Shown here: positions 1 to 8,681 of the stretch, piece after piece
Position numbering within the stretch: position 1 is the first letter of the stretch
How the letters are laid out: each line of letters begins with the position of its first letter
Assembly (NCBI GenBank): GCA_910578935.1
Contig: CAJTSM010000002.1
Location: 62,001 to 126,000, forward strand
Length of the DNA stretch: 64,000 nucleotides
Reading direction: 5' to 3'
Source: an uncultured Oscillibacter sp.
GTDB lineage: Bacteria; Bacillota; Clostridia; Oscillospirales; Oscillospiraceae
Position numbers and translations under genes: made by a program
Notes under the pieces: generated by a model
Seen by the model: only the letters and a program-made list of their open reading frames with translations
What the model was told of the DNA's origin: nothing
The model's database searches: none

Positions 1-974
1 TGCTGCGGCGGGAGGAGGGCTTCCTCTCCGGTCAGGATTTGAGCCGCCGCTTGGGGCTCAGCCGGGCCGCCGTGTGGAAGGCAGTGGACGCCCTGCGGAA
101 AGAGGGCTATGAAATTGAAGCGCGCACCGGCCTGGGCTACTGCCTGGCCGCCGCGCCGGACGCCCTGACCGAGCCGGAAATCCGGAGTTTTCTGGGGAAA
201 ACCGCCGTCGTGGGCCGGGAACTCCGGTGCTTTGACGAGCTGGACTCCACCAACAACTATTTGAAAACCCAGACCGGTCTTCCGGACGGCACCGTGGCCG
301 TCGCCGACAGCCAGACGGCGGGCCGGGGGCGGATGGACCGCTCCTTTCAGTCCCCCAAGGGACAGGGGATCTACCTGTCCGTGCTGCTGCGGCCCCCGCT
401 GCCGCCGGACCGGCTGCCGCCGGTCACAGCCCTGGCGGGGGTGGCGGTATGCGCCGCCGTGGAGCGGGTCTGCGGTCTCCGCCCGGGGCTGAAATGGCCC
501 AACGACCCGGTTCTAAACGGAAAGAAGCTCTGCGGCATTCTGACGGAGATGTCCCTGGAGGCGGAGACGGGGCGGGTTCAGTCCCTGGTACTGGGCATCG
601 GGATCAACGCGGGCCAGCGGCCGGAGGATTTCTCGCCGGAGGTCCGGGAGATCGCCACCTCCCTCCTCCAGGTCCTGGGTGCACCCGTGTCCCGGCCCCA
701 GTTGACGGCGGCGCTGCTGGAGGAGCTGGACCGGACCTACGCCGCCTTGCTCACAGGGGACCTGTCGGAGTATCTCGCGGCCTACCGCCGGGACTGCGTG
801 AACCTGGGGAAAACCGTTCAGCTGATCCCCTTCGGCGGCGGAGCGCGGGAAACCGCCCAGGCGGTGGAGATTGACGAAGCGTTCAACCTGGTGGTCCGGG
901 GGAGCGGCGGCCGGAAACGGACCGTCCGCTCCGGCGAAGTTTCCGTCCGGGGGCTATGGGGCTATACGGAGTAA
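1..974 (+). CDS. birA: Biotin operon repressor / biotin-protein ligase, 5' end outside window
   Basis: Bifunctional BirA: it joins biotin to the acceptor lysine of biotin-dependent carboxylases through biotinyl-AMP and can repress biotin genes. The reading frame is open from base 3 with no start codon in view, so the gene begins upstream. About 323 residues are present. An N-terminal winged-helix segment (SRRLGLSRAAVWKAV) is followed by the ligase domain with the GRGRMD biotin/ATP loop near residue 108 and KWPNDPVLNGKKLCGIL near 163. The small C-terminal domain is complete and ends in TAA. The chromate transporter pair follows 20 bases downstream and may be cotranscribed. Family assignment is firm; the missing N terminus is only some tens of residues. 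Confidence 0.93.
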   Translation, partial: LRREEGFLSGQDLSRRLGLSRAAVWKAVDALRKEGYEIEARTGLGYCLAAAPDALTEPEIRSFLGKTAVVGRELRCFDELDSTNNYLKTQTGLPDGTVAVADSQTAGRGRMDRSFQSPKGQGIYLSVLLRPPLPPDRLPPVTALAGVAVCAAVERVCGLRPGLKWPNDPVLNGKKLCGILTEMSLEAETGRVQSLVLGIGINAGQRPEDFSPEVREIATSLLQVLGAPVSRPQLTAALLEELDRTYAALLTGDLSEYLAAYRRDCVNLGKTVQLIPFGGGARETAQAVEIDEAFNLVVRGSGGRKRTVRSGEVSVRGLWGYTE

Positions 975-994
975 GAACAAGGAGAGAGGCGTCT

Positions 995-1555
995 ATGAAC
1001 GAAAAGAACAACTTACAGGGGCTCTGGGAGCTCTTCTGGACCTTTGCGAAAATGGGGGTCATGACCTTCGGCGGCGGCATGGCCATGCTGCCCATCCTTC
1101 AGCGGGAGGTGGTGGACAGCAAGGGCTGGGCCACGGAGGAGGAACTGACGGACTACTATGCCATCGGCCAGTGCACTCCCGGCATCATCGCCGTCAACAC
1201 CGCCACTTTTATCGGCCAGAAATACGGCGGAACGGCGGGCGGTATCGTGGCCACCTTGGGGGTGGTGTTCCCCTCCGTGGTGATTATCTCCATCCTGGCG
1301 GGGCTGATCTCCAATTTTGCGGATCTGGCCTGGGTGAAAAACGCCTTTGCCGGAATTCAGGTCTGTGTCTGCGTGCTGATTTTTAACGCCGTTATCAAGC
1401 TGCTGAAAAAATCCGTAGTGGATAAACGAACGGCGGCCATCTTCGCCATAGTCCTCCTGGGAGGATTGTTCCTGAAGCTCTCTCCCGTGTGGTTCGTCAT
1501 CGGCGCGGCTTTGGCAGGTATTATCCTGAAGAATTTGGAGGTGAAGAAGGCGTGA
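995..1555 (+). CDS. Chromate transporter family protein, first half
   Basis: Membrane protein of the CHR (chromate ion transporter) family, 186 residues. Many Firmicutes encode the transporter as two short homologous proteins instead of one long ChrA. The hallmark FGGGMAMLPILQREVV lies near residue 28 and a PGIIAVNTATFIG segment near 66, followed by several hydrophobic helices. ATG 995 is chosen because AAGGAGAG (979-986) stands 8 bases before it; an earlier in-frame ATG at 956 lies inside birA. It overlaps the next gene by four bases, so the two are translationally coupled. The substrate is not proven: chromate resistance is known for some members only. Confidence 0.85.
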   Translation: MNEKNNLQGLWELFWTFAKMGVMTFGGGMAMLPILQREVVDSKGWATEEELTDYYAIGQCTPGIIAVNTATFIGQKYGGTAGGIVATLGVVFPSVVIISILAGLISNFADLAWVKNAFAGIQVCVCVLIFNAVIKLLKKSVVDKRTAAIFAIVLLGGLFLKLSPVWFVIGAALAGIILKNLEVKKA

Positions 1556-2160
1556 TCTATTTGCAGCTCTTCTGGGAATTTTTCAAAACCGGCCTCTTCG
1601 CCGTGGGCGGCGGCATGGCCACCCTGCCCTTTCTCCAGGCCATCGGCGAATCCACCGGCTGGTATACCTACACGGACCTGATGAATATGCTGGCGGTGTC
1701 GGAGTCCACGCCGGGACCCATCGGCATCAACATGGCCACCTACGTGGGTTTTACGGCGGCGGGAGTCCCCGGGGCGGTGATCGCCACGATCGGTGAGGTG
1801 ACGCCCTCCATCATCGTGATCCTGATTGTGGCCGCGGTGCTCCACAGCTTCCGAAACAACCAGTACGTGGACCGGGCCTTTTACGGCCTCCGGCCCGCCT
1901 CCACGGGGCTGATCGGCGCCGCCTGCGCGTCCGTGGCGCTGGAGGTGCTGACCAGCGTCCAGCTGGCGGTCCAAAACGGAGGCATTGTCAAGAGCCCCGT
2001 CCTTAGCGGCGGAAGCCTCTTCAACGTGCCGGGACTCCTGCTGGCGGCAGTGCTGATCGTGCTGACCAACTATGTGCCCAAGGTAAAAAACCTCCACCCC
2101 ATCGTATTCATCGGGCTGTCCGCGGCGGTGGGCGTTGCGTTTGGCTTCGCCGGGGCGTGA
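1552..2160 (+). CDS. Chromate transporter family protein, second half
   Basis: The paralogous partner of the preceding gene, 202 residues. It repeats the family signature FAVGGGMATLPFLQ near residue 13 and STPGPIGINMATYVGF near 50, and is mostly hydrophobic. The GTG start at 1552 shares four bases with the preceding stop codon (GTGA), a typical coupled junction, and the protein begins with IYLQLFWEFFKTG as related subunits do. A strong terminator follows directly at 2170-2199. The two halves probably form one heterodimeric carrier in the cytoplasmic membrane. Confidence 0.85.
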   Translation: MIYLQLFWEFFKTGLFAVGGGMATLPFLQAIGESTGWYTYTDLMNMLAVSESTPGPIGINMATYVGFTAAGVPGAVIATIGEVTPSIIVILIVAAVLHSFRNNQYVDRAFYGLRPASTGLIGAACASVALEVLTSVQLAVQNGGIVKSPVLSGGSLFNVPGLLLAAVLIVLTNYVPKVKNLHPIVFIGLSAAVGVAFGFAGA

Positions 2161-2169
2161 GAGCAGAGC

Positions 2170-2199
2170 AAAAGAGAGGGACGGTTGTCCCTCTCTTTT
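2170..2199. terminator. Bidirectional terminator between chromate genes and obg
   Basis: A 13-bp stem AAAAGAGAGGGAC / GTCCCTCTCTTTT with a GGTT loop is followed by a T run on both strands. It serves the plus-strand chromate operon and abuts the stop codon of obg on the minus strand. Confidence 0.85.
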
Positions 2200-3480
<1,281 letters not shown>

Positions 3481-3500
3481 GAGGGTCTCCTTAACATTTC

Positions 3501-3787
3501 CCCCTGTGAGGGGGGATTGTACTCGCCCTAACGGGCGGGGTGGACTGGATACCAGCGATGGCTGGTTCATTGCACCCCCCATTTTCTCTTTTCCTTACCA
3601 GAAGGAAAAGAGAAAACGGGCCGTGCACGGTCCAAAAGAGAAAAGGAAGTAATTAGGACTTTCTATCGATAGGACACCTTGCTGTGGGGCCTGCACCCCT
3701 GTGCAGGCCATTCCTCCGCGCAGGCAGTACCTCCGGTTTCACGCATGTCTCCAGCGCGCGGCGTGGTGTGCGGGCGGGGGCGGGCAA
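3501..3787. repeat. Left inverted-repeat arm (repeat family D) beside the XRE cassette
   Basis: Gene-free stretch between obg and the XRE gene. Bases 3501-3650 match the reverse complement of 4534-4678: shared blocks include ACTCGCCCTAACGGGCGGGG, GGGGGGTGCAAT (on the minus strand), the 10-bp palindrome CCGTGCACGG and a long hairpin built from TTTTCTCTTTTCC and its complement. Similarity resumes at about 3718-3787 (TCCGGTTTCACG, CGCGGCGTGGTG), matching the complement of about 4451-4530. A segment of about 70 bases in the left arm, holding the palindrome CTATCGATAG, has no counterpart on the right. A shorter related piece is at 18378-18425. Confidence 0.75.
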
Positions 3788-3822
3788 AAACGGAATCGCC
3801 GAAGCGCCGCTTTCCGCTGCCG

Positions 3823-4044
3823 CTAGTCTTCCCCAAACGGTAACGGTTCACGCCCTGCCAGTTGGTCAAGGGTCACCTTGAAATAGTCCGCGAAGGTGCA
3901 GAGCGTGGAAAGATTCGGTTCGCTTTCTCCTGTCTCATAACGCCGATAGGTGCTATAGGAAACGCCGCAATGCACGGCTACAACTTCCTGACTTAGATGT
4001 CGGTTTTTCCGACACGCTTTTAAATTTTCAGAAAAATTTTTCAT
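3823..4044 (-). CDS. XRE-family helix-turn-helix regulator, 73 aa
   Basis: Small DNA-binding protein consisting of essentially one XRE/Cro helix-turn-helix domain (residues 4-62: LSQEVVAVHCGVSYSTYRRYETGESEPNLSTL). ATG 4044 begins MKNFSENLKACRK, a normal start for such regulators. It is divergent from the 84-aa gene at 4131, with a strong promoter for that gene and an inverted repeat in the gap, so it probably controls the pair. Base composition is more AT-rich at its 5' end than in its neighbours. Its target and inducer are unknown. Confidence 0.85.
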   Translation of the reverse strand: MKNFSENLKACRKNRHLSQEVVAVHCGVSYSTYRRYETGESEPNLSTLCTFADYFKVTLDQLAGREPLPFGED

Positions 4045-4061
4045 AATTTCCCCATTCTCTC

Positions 4062-4090
4062 TTGACAGCTCAATTTTAAGCGACTATACT
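4062..4090 (+). promoter_or_regulatory. Strong promoter for the 84-aa gene
   Basis: TTGACA (4062-4067), a 17-base spacer and TATACT (4085-4090): a near-perfect vegetative promoter in the gap between the XRE gene and the divergent small gene. Confidence 0.85.
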
Positions 4091-4097
4091 AAAACCA

Positions 4098-4109
4098 CTC
4101 AATATTGAG
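4098..4109. promoter_or_regulatory. Candidate operator palindrome
   Basis: Perfect palindrome CTCAATATTGAG just downstream of the -10 box. A partial second copy (GCTCAATTTTAAGC, 4068-4081) lies in the promoter spacer. The placement fits an operator for the neighbouring XRE protein; this is inference. Confidence 0.45.
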
Positions 4110-4130
4110 CGTCCTTTAGAGGGTGATTTT

Positions 4131-4385
4131 ATGACTGACCTTATCAACCATCTCTTCTTTTACTCCGAGGACCACTGTGTTCCCCAGTGTTTGGAAACTC
4201 CGGAATACAATCGGACTGTCCACGATTTGGAACAGGACTGGGCCGGATTCCGCACTTCTCTGACGGCGGAACAGGACCGGCGGCTGGAGGACCTGCTGTC
4301 CCGGCAGTTTACCGCCAAGTTCGCTGAGGAACAAGCGGTTTTCCGCTCCGCCCTGTCCATCGGCATCACCCTAGGCCGCCTGTAA
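4131..4385 (+). CDS. Uncharacterised 84-aa protein paired with an XRE regulator
   Basis: No function recognised. The acidic 84-residue protein has no signal peptide or membrane helix: MTDLINHLFFYSEDHC is followed by a predicted helical body (LEQDWAGFRTSLTAEQDRRLEDLLSRQF). It recalls small proteins of unknown function (DUF6809-like) found next to XRE regulators in Firmicutes; that recollection is not verified. Good promoter, divergent regulator and flanking inverted repeats make it part of a compact cassette. It could be a toxin-like or regulatory effector, but nothing in the sequence shows this. Confidence 0.7.
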   Translation: MTDLINHLFFYSEDHCVPQCLETPEYNRTVHDLEQDWAGFRTSLTAEQDRRLEDLLSRQFTAKFAEEQAVFRSALSIGITLGRL

Positions 4386-4450
4386 GCCGCCGGGGGCAGG
4401 GGCCCACAGGGAGCGCCAGGTTAGCGGCAGCGAGGAGGGCCGGGCAGTCC

Positions 4451-4678
4451 TTGCATCAACTGCCAAAACTCCCGCTTGCACCACGCCGCGGGCAGAAGAC
4501 ATTCGTGAAACCGGAAGCACGTTCTGCGCGCCTCCGTTTTCTCTCTTCCACCGTGCACGGCGCATTCTCTCTTTTCGCAAAAGAGAGAATGGGGGGTGCA
4601 ATGGACCAGCCATCATCATGGCTCTTGACTCCCCCGCCCGTCAGGGCGAGTATAAGCCCCACCCCCTGGGAAGGGGGG
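4451..4678. repeat. Right inverted-repeat arm (repeat family D) beside the XRE cassette
   Basis: Inverted counterpart of the arm at 3501-3787. It carries CCGTGCACGG, a perfect hairpin ATTCTCTCTTTT/AAAAGAGAGAAT near 4564-4590, GGGGGGTGCAATGGACCAGC and CCCGCCCGTCAGGGCGAG. Together with 4386-4450 it fills the gap between the small gene and rpmA. No ORF with coding character is seen in it. Confidence 0.75.
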
Positions 4679-4683
4679 AAGAA

Positions 4684-4714
4684 AAAGGGCCCGGACGGGA
4701 AGTCCAGGCCCTTT
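4684..4714 (-). terminator. Terminator of rplU-prp-rpmA
   Basis: On the minus strand, AAAGGGCCTGGAC pairs with GTCCGGGCCCTTT (one bulge) and is followed by T4-5. It lies 9 bases after the rpmA stop, so obg must be transcribed separately or by read-through. Confidence 0.7.
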
Positions 4715-4722
4715 CAAAACGC

Positions 4723-5004
4723 TCACTCAGCCTCGTAGACAGAGACTTGCTTGCGATCCTTGCCCAGCCGCTCAAAGCGAACCGTGCCGCTGGCGGTAGC
4801 AAACAGGGTGTCGTCGCTGCCGCGGCCCACGTTCACGCCGGGGTGAATGTGCGTGCCGCGCTGGCGGACCAAGATATTGCCGGCCAGGACGAACTGTCCG
4901 TCGGCCCGCTTGGGGCCCAGGCGCTTGGCCTTGGAATCGCGGCCGTTCTTGGTGGAGCCGCCGCCCTTTTTGTGGGCGAAGAACTGTAAACCAATGCGAA
5001 TCAT
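4723..5004 (-). CDS. rpmA: 50S ribosomal protein L27 precursor
   Basis: Ribosomal protein L27, at the peptidyl-transferase centre; 93 residues. It carries the Firmicutes N-terminal extension MIRIGLQFF, which Prp must remove after the two phenylalanines to expose AHKKGGGST. ATG 5004 is preferred over the in-frame ATG 12 bases upstream because AAAGGATGG gives usable spacing only to 5004, and related precursors start with this nonapeptide. The conserved GVNVGRGSDDTLFA segment is intact. It lies 37 bases after prp in the same operon. Confidence 0.96.
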   Translation of the reverse strand: MIRIGLQFFAHKKGGGSTKNGRDSKAKRLGPKRADGQFVLAGNILVRQRGTHIHPGVNVGRGSDDTLFATASGTVRFERLGKDRKQVSVYEAE

Positions 5005-5041
5005 GTCAGGGACCATCCTTTCTCAAGAGTTTCCAGAGGCG

Positions 5042-5374
5042 TTATTCCGCCTCTAAGACTTCGATATTTTCCGGGTACTCGTCGTGGAGCATGGTGAAAT
5101 AGAGCATCAGCCCTGTCAAAAGGGACTGACAGGTGCTCTCCGCCGTGGGAGCCAGCCCGCCGGGAAGGCGCAGGGACACCAGTGCCTGCCTCTCGTCGGT
5201 ACGCACCGCGGCGGCAAGGCCCAGCACGTCGTTGACGGTAGCCTCCACCAGGGTGACGGCGGCGGTGATGGAGGCGCAGAGAAGGTCTTCTCCCGTCTCG
5301 GCCCAGCCGCTGTGGCCCTTGGCCTCAAAGCCGGTGATCCGGCCATTTTCCGTGTGGAAGGTGACGCTGGTCAT
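5042..5374 (-). CDS. prp: Ribosomal-processing cysteine protease Prp
   Basis: Cysteine protease (YsxB family) that cleaves the N-terminal extension of L27, needed for functional ribosomes in Firmicutes. It has 110 residues, the normal length. The catalytic pair is visible as His21 in GHSGWAETGEDLLCAS and Cys33 in the same block. It stands between rplU (2-base gap) and rpmA, the conserved order. Its substrate, an L27 with the LQFF-A site, is encoded next to it. Confidence 0.95.
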   Translation of the reverse strand: MTSVTFHTENGRITGFEAKGHSGWAETGEDLLCASITAAVTLVEATVNDVLGLAAAVRTDERQALVSLRLPGGLAPTAESTCQSLLTGLMLYFTMLHDEYPENIEVLEAE

Positions 5375-5376
5375 GC

Positions 5377-5688
5377 TCAGACGGAGATCTTGCCGATCTC
5401 GACCTTGGTGTAGGGCTGGCGATGGCCCTGACGCTTGCGGTAGCCCTTCTTGGGATTGTACTTGAAGATGCGGATCTTCTTGCCCTTGCCGTTTTTGACA
5501 ATCTTGGCCTCTACAGAGGCGCCGGCCACGGTGGGCGCGCCAAAGGTGGCCTTGTCCCCGTCGATAATGGCCAGGACCTGGTCAAACTTCACGGCGTCTC
5601 CGGCTTCCTGGGGCAGCTTTTCGATGTAGACCACATCGCCCTCAGCCACCTTGTACTGCTTTCCACCGGTCACGATAATCGCGTTCAT
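5377..5688 (-). CDS. rplU: 50S ribosomal protein L21
   Basis: L21 of the large subunit, 103 residues, complete (MNAIIVTGGKQYKVAEGDVVYIEKL to the basic C terminus GYRKRQGHRQPYTKVEIGKI). AAGGAG stands 11 bases before ATG 5688. It is the first gene of rplU-prp-rpmA. The promoter lies about 260 bases upstream, giving a long leader that contains a palindromic repeat element. Autogenous L21 leader structures are known in Firmicutes; I could not match one with confidence here. Confidence 0.96.
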   Translation of the reverse strand: MNAIIVTGGKQYKVAEGDVVYIEKLPQEAGDAVKFDQVLAIIDGDKATFGAPTVAGASVEAKIVKNGKGKKIRIFKYNPKKGYRKRQGHRQPYTKVEIGKISV

Positions 5689-5760
5689 GCTTGTTTCAAC
5701 TCCTTCATGTCGGGCTCGCTGTCGGGGGCGGCGGCGGAGGCAAACTCCAGGCGCACTTTA

Positions 5761-5923
5761 AGAATCTGCATTTATAGCCGGGGGATGCCGGCTGGACAAG
5801 GATTTCTTTCGTCAGACAAGGAGCTTTCCCCCAGCAATCCTGACGGACTGCAAGGGAGCGTGACGCAATATGACGGAAAAAAGGCCGGCTAGACGGCGTC
5901 CAACGGTTATAAACGCAGATTCT
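5761..5923. repeat. Family B palindromic repeat in the rplU leader
   Basis: An element of 163 bp with inverted ends AGAATCTGCATTTATA and TATAAACGCAGATTCT. Its interior shares AATCCTGACGGA, CAAGG and GACGGCGT blocks with the copies at 25246-25407 and 40937-41092. It lies between the rplU promoter (5948-5976) and the rplU start, so it must be transcribed as part of the mRNA leader. The remaining gap 5924-6123 holds the promoter and small GC-rich inverted repeats but no gene. Confidence 0.75.
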
Positions 5924-5947
5924 AAGCCCATTCAAAGCGGCTTCCCT

Positions 5948-5976
5948 AGTATATCAGCGGAATTCGGGCTTGTCAA
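5948..5976 (-). promoter_or_regulatory. Promoter of rplU-prp-rpmA
   Basis: Read on the minus strand: TTGACA, 17 bases, TATACT. The transcript would start near 5941 and carry a leader of about 250 nt before rplU. Confidence 0.85.
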
Positions 5977-6123
5977 TGGGATTTTCCAAAAAAGTTCCAT
6001 CCCGCAATTGATTCAGAGGGGAGGGACCTGCGTGACCCTCCCTTCCCCGGCGCTCCTCAATAGGGGGGCGGACACATAGGCCCGTCCCCCACGGGATAAC
6101 TTCTGCAAACCGGACGCTCTCCC

Positions 6124-7002
6124 TCAGCAGGAAGCCAGCAGGTCCTCCAACTCCTCCTTCGAGAATTTCTGCACGTTGTCGCAGAAACGGCAGGTCAGCT
6201 CCGCGCCGCCCTGTTCGTCAATCATGGCCCGCAGCTCCTCCCGTCCCAAGCTGATGAGGGCCCGCTCCATCCGCTCCCGGCTGCAGTCGCAGCGGTAGGC
6301 AATGGGGCGTTTCTCCAGGACCTTCAGCTCCAGCCCCGGCAGCGCCCGGCGGAGCAGGGTTTCCGGGTCCGGGTCCGCCTTCAGCATCTCCGTCACCGGC
6401 CCGGCGGAGCGGAGAGACGCCTCCAGGGCTTCCGCCGTCTCCTCCCCCGCGCCGGGGAGGAGCTGAACAAGATACCCCCCCGCCGACAGGACGCTCTGGT
6501 CCCGGTCCACCAGCACCCCCAGGCCGCAGGCGGTGGGAATCTGCTCGGACTCCACAAAGTAGAGGGCGATGTCCTCGGCGATCTCCCCCCAGAGGAGGCC
6601 CACGCTGCCAACATACGGCTCCTTCATCCGAAGGTCCCGGATCACCGTCAGGGTGCCCTGATTGCCCACGGCGGCGCCCACGTCCAGCTTTCCGTCCTCC
6701 CGGAGGGGGATGTCGGCGGCGGGATTCTCCACGGTGCCCCGGACGTTGCCCTCGTGGTCCGAAACCGCCAGCAAGGTTCCCAGGGGGCCGCCGCCCTTGA
6801 TTTGCAGGGTGAGGCTGGCGGCCTCCTCTTTCAGGGCGTTGCCCATCATGGAGGCGCCCGCCAGAAGGCGGCCCAGGGCCGCCGTGGCTACCGGCAGAGT
6901 CTTGTGAATCTGCCGGGCCCGCTCCGTCAGGTCCCGGGTGGACACGGCGGAGACTTTGATCAGGCCGTCTTGGGAGATGGCCCGGATTAACTGGTCGCTC
7001 AT
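6124..7002 (-). CDS. hslO: Redox-regulated chaperone Hsp33
   Basis: Cytosolic holdase switched on by oxidation of a zinc-binding cysteine centre; 292 residues. The C-terminal centre is intact, Cys238-X-Cys240 (CDCSRERM) and Cys271-X2-Cys274 (CRFC). The N-terminal substrate-binding domain is typical (LIRAISQDGLIKVSAVSTRDL; KGGGPLGTLLAVSD). ATG 7002 is preferred to ATG 7023 because GGAG sits 6 bases before it. Its stop lies about 150 bases from the upstream methyltransferase gene; transcription may be shared. Confidence 0.94.
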   Translation of the reverse strand: MSDQLIRAISQDGLIKVSAVSTRDLTERARQIHKTLPVATAALGRLLAGASMMGNALKEEAASLTLQIKGGGPLGTLLAVSDHEGNVRGTVENPAADIPLREDGKLDVGAAVGNQGTLTVIRDLRMKEPYVGSVGLLWGEIAEDIALYFVESEQIPTACGLGVLVDRDQSVLSAGGYLVQLLPGAGEETAEALEASLRSAGPVTEMLKADPDPETLLRRALPGLELKVLEKRPIAYRCDCSRERMERALISLGREELRAMIDEQGGAELTCRFCDNVQKFSKEELEDLLASC

Positions 7003-7149
7003 TTGCTTCTCCTCAATGTTCATGGGATTAAAAGATGATATTTGCAGGGGCCCGCCCCTTTCGGGTTCCCTCCTCCCGGGCTATACCCCTGCGCGGAGGG
7101 CCGTCCCCCCGGGGAACGGGCCGGGACAGGTCCCTACAAGCCGCCCGGT

Positions 7150-7887
7150 TCAGCGGCACTCAAACTGCCAGCGGTCCTCATTCAGTTTGGGGGGCTTGTC
7201 CGTCAGGTCCCCCGTCAGCCTCAGGTCGGAAAAGCCCGCCTCGGCAAGATACCGCCGAAGCGCCTCCTCCGTCCAGGCCCGCTCCCAGTGCTCCTCAAAG
7301 CTCCGCTCCCAGGCCCCGTCGGAACGGAGGCGGAACAGGTCCACCTGATAGACGCAGATCTGCCGTTTTTCCGAGAAAAAGGTCCGCCAAACGCAGCAAG
7401 CCTCTTCCGTCTCGTCCATATAAATCTGCCCGTCCATCCGCCGGAGCTTGTAGGGGGTGTTCACGTCGAACAAAAACAGCCCTCCCGGCTTCAGGGCGCG
7501 GCGGACCCGGCGGAACGTCTCCCGGAGATCCCGCTCCCGGACAAGGTAGTTCAGGGAGTCCAGGGTGGAAACCACCGCGTCCACCGGCTGAGCCAGCCGG
7601 AGCCTGGGCATAGCCTGGTGGAGGAAGAAGGGCGGCCGGTCCAGTTCCGCCGCCTTTGCAGCCGCCTGGGTCAGCATCTCCTCAGACCCGTCTGTTGCCA
7701 GGACCTCGTATCCCTTTTGCGCCAGCAGGCAGGCCAGCGTCCCCGTGCCGCATGCCAGGTCCAACACCGTGCGGACGGGAATAGCGCTCTTTTTCAGCCG
7801 CCGCTCCAGGAACGCCGCCCGCCGGCGGTAGGACCCGTCCGCCATCAGGCCGTCGTAGCTGGCGGCCAGGGTGTCATACGCGCTCAT
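7150..7887 (-). CDS. Class I SAM-dependent methyltransferase
   Basis: 245-residue cytoplasmic methyltransferase with Rossmann motif I VLDLACGTGTLA near residue 43, an acidic motif II (VLATDGSEEML) and a post-motif KPGGLFLFDVNTPYKL, which resembles small-molecule or tRNA-type methyltransferases. Its ATG overlaps the stop of the preceding yerC-like gene by 4 bases (ATGA), so the pair is coupled. The substrate is unknown. Confidence 0.85.
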   Translation of the reverse strand: MSAYDTLAASYDGLMADGSYRRRAAFLERRLKKSAIPVRTVLDLACGTGTLACLLAQKGYEVLATDGSEEMLTQAAAKAAELDRPPFFLHQAMPRLRLAQPVDAVVSTLDSLNYLVRERDLRETFRRVRRALKPGGLFLFDVNTPYKLRRMDGQIYMDETEEACCVWRTFFSEKRQICVYQVDLFRLRSDGAWERSFEEHWERAWTEEALRRYLAEAGFSDLRLTGDLTDKPPKLNEDRWQFECR

Positions 7888-8171
7888 TTGTCCTTGATCC
7901 GGGCGAAAAGCTGGGCATAGGCCCCGGTGCCGTAGTTCAGCGAGCGGTTCACCCGGCTGATGGTGGCGCTGGACGCGCCGGTGCGCTCCAGTATTTCGTT
8001 GTAGATCATGCCGTCGTCCAACAGGGAAGCCACCTCAAAACGCTGTTCCATGCTCCGCAACTCCGCCACGGTGCACAGGTCCTGAAAAAACTGATAGCAC
8101 TCCTCTTCGTCCTGGAGCTGTAAAATCGCCTTGTAAAGCTGGCCGCTCTTTTCTTTTTTCCCGATCTTCAC
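7884..8171 (-). CDS. YerC/TrpR-family DNA-binding protein
   Basis: 95-residue helix-turn-helix protein of the TrpR/YerC superfamily found throughout Firmicutes. The diagnostic part is LCTVAELRSMEQRFEVASLLDDGMIYNEILERTGASSATISRVNRSL. GTG 8171 is chosen because AGGAGG lies 7 bases upstream and homologues begin here; the frame continues upstream only into a repeat. It is coupled to the downstream methyltransferase. Its target and effector are unknown. Confidence 0.88.
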   Translation of the reverse strand: MKIGKKEKSGQLYKAILQLQDEEECYQFFQDLCTVAELRSMEQRFEVASLLDDGMIYNEILERTGASSATISRVNRSLNYGTGAYAQLFARIKDK

Positions 8172-8191
8172 GCTCAGACCTCCTGTCGTCG

Positions 8192-8538
8192 TTCTGGGAA
8201 TCCGCTGAATAAATCCCGCCGCGCATCCTCGAGCCATAAATTTCCTCTGAGCCGCGTGGGGAAACCTTGAAATCCTGCCGCACGGCAAGAAACTTTAACG
8301 CGGAGCGGCGGAACAAGATCCGCCGTTTAGGGGCTGTTTGAAAAATAGCGGAATGCCCAACGACGAGAGATTTTTTCGCTGGGCAAGGCGATTTTCCGCA
8401 GGAATCCTGGCGGATTTCAAGGGAACTCAACGAAGCGTCAGCGGGAAAATATCCGCCGGTTGGGTGTTTTGGCATTTTTCAAACAGCCCCTAGGCTTTCC
8501 GCCAATGTTCAAACAAGGTATATTCAGCGCTTCCTTAA
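8192..8538. repeat. Family C repeat interrupted by a family A element
   Basis: The outer ends (CCGCTGAATAAATCCCGCC near 8202 and TATTCAGCGCTTCCTTAA at 8521-8538) match the ends of the element at 55902-56070. CTTGAAATCCTGCCG near 8263 matches its interior. A 165-bp family A element (8328-8492) sits inside. Removing it leaves about 182 bp, close to the 169 bp of the uninterrupted copy. No gene is present in 8172-8681 apart from these repeats. Confidence 0.6.
8328..8492. repeat. Family A MITE-like element, 165 bp
   Basis: Perfect 19-bp terminal inverted repeats (TAGGGGCTGTTTGAAAAAT and its complement). The interior contains GCAGGAATCCTGGCGGATT and TATCCGCCGG, shared with the 165-bp copy at 22443-22607. 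No ORF. Confidence 0.8.
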
Positions 8539-8681
8539 CGTTTTAATTTTAACATTTCAGTGCGCGAAAGTAAAGAGGGCGTGAGAGGAAATTTTCACCG
8601 GAAGGCCCGCCCGCCGTCACCGCGTCTTCCTCCGCCGCATAAGCTGGAGAAATACGGATACGCGGGAAAGGAGCGGTGGCT

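Noticed and set aside
5689..5760. L21 autoregulatory leader motif upstream of rplU
   Set aside because: The place is right, but I could not recognise the conserved helices, and the leader is dominated by the repeat element.
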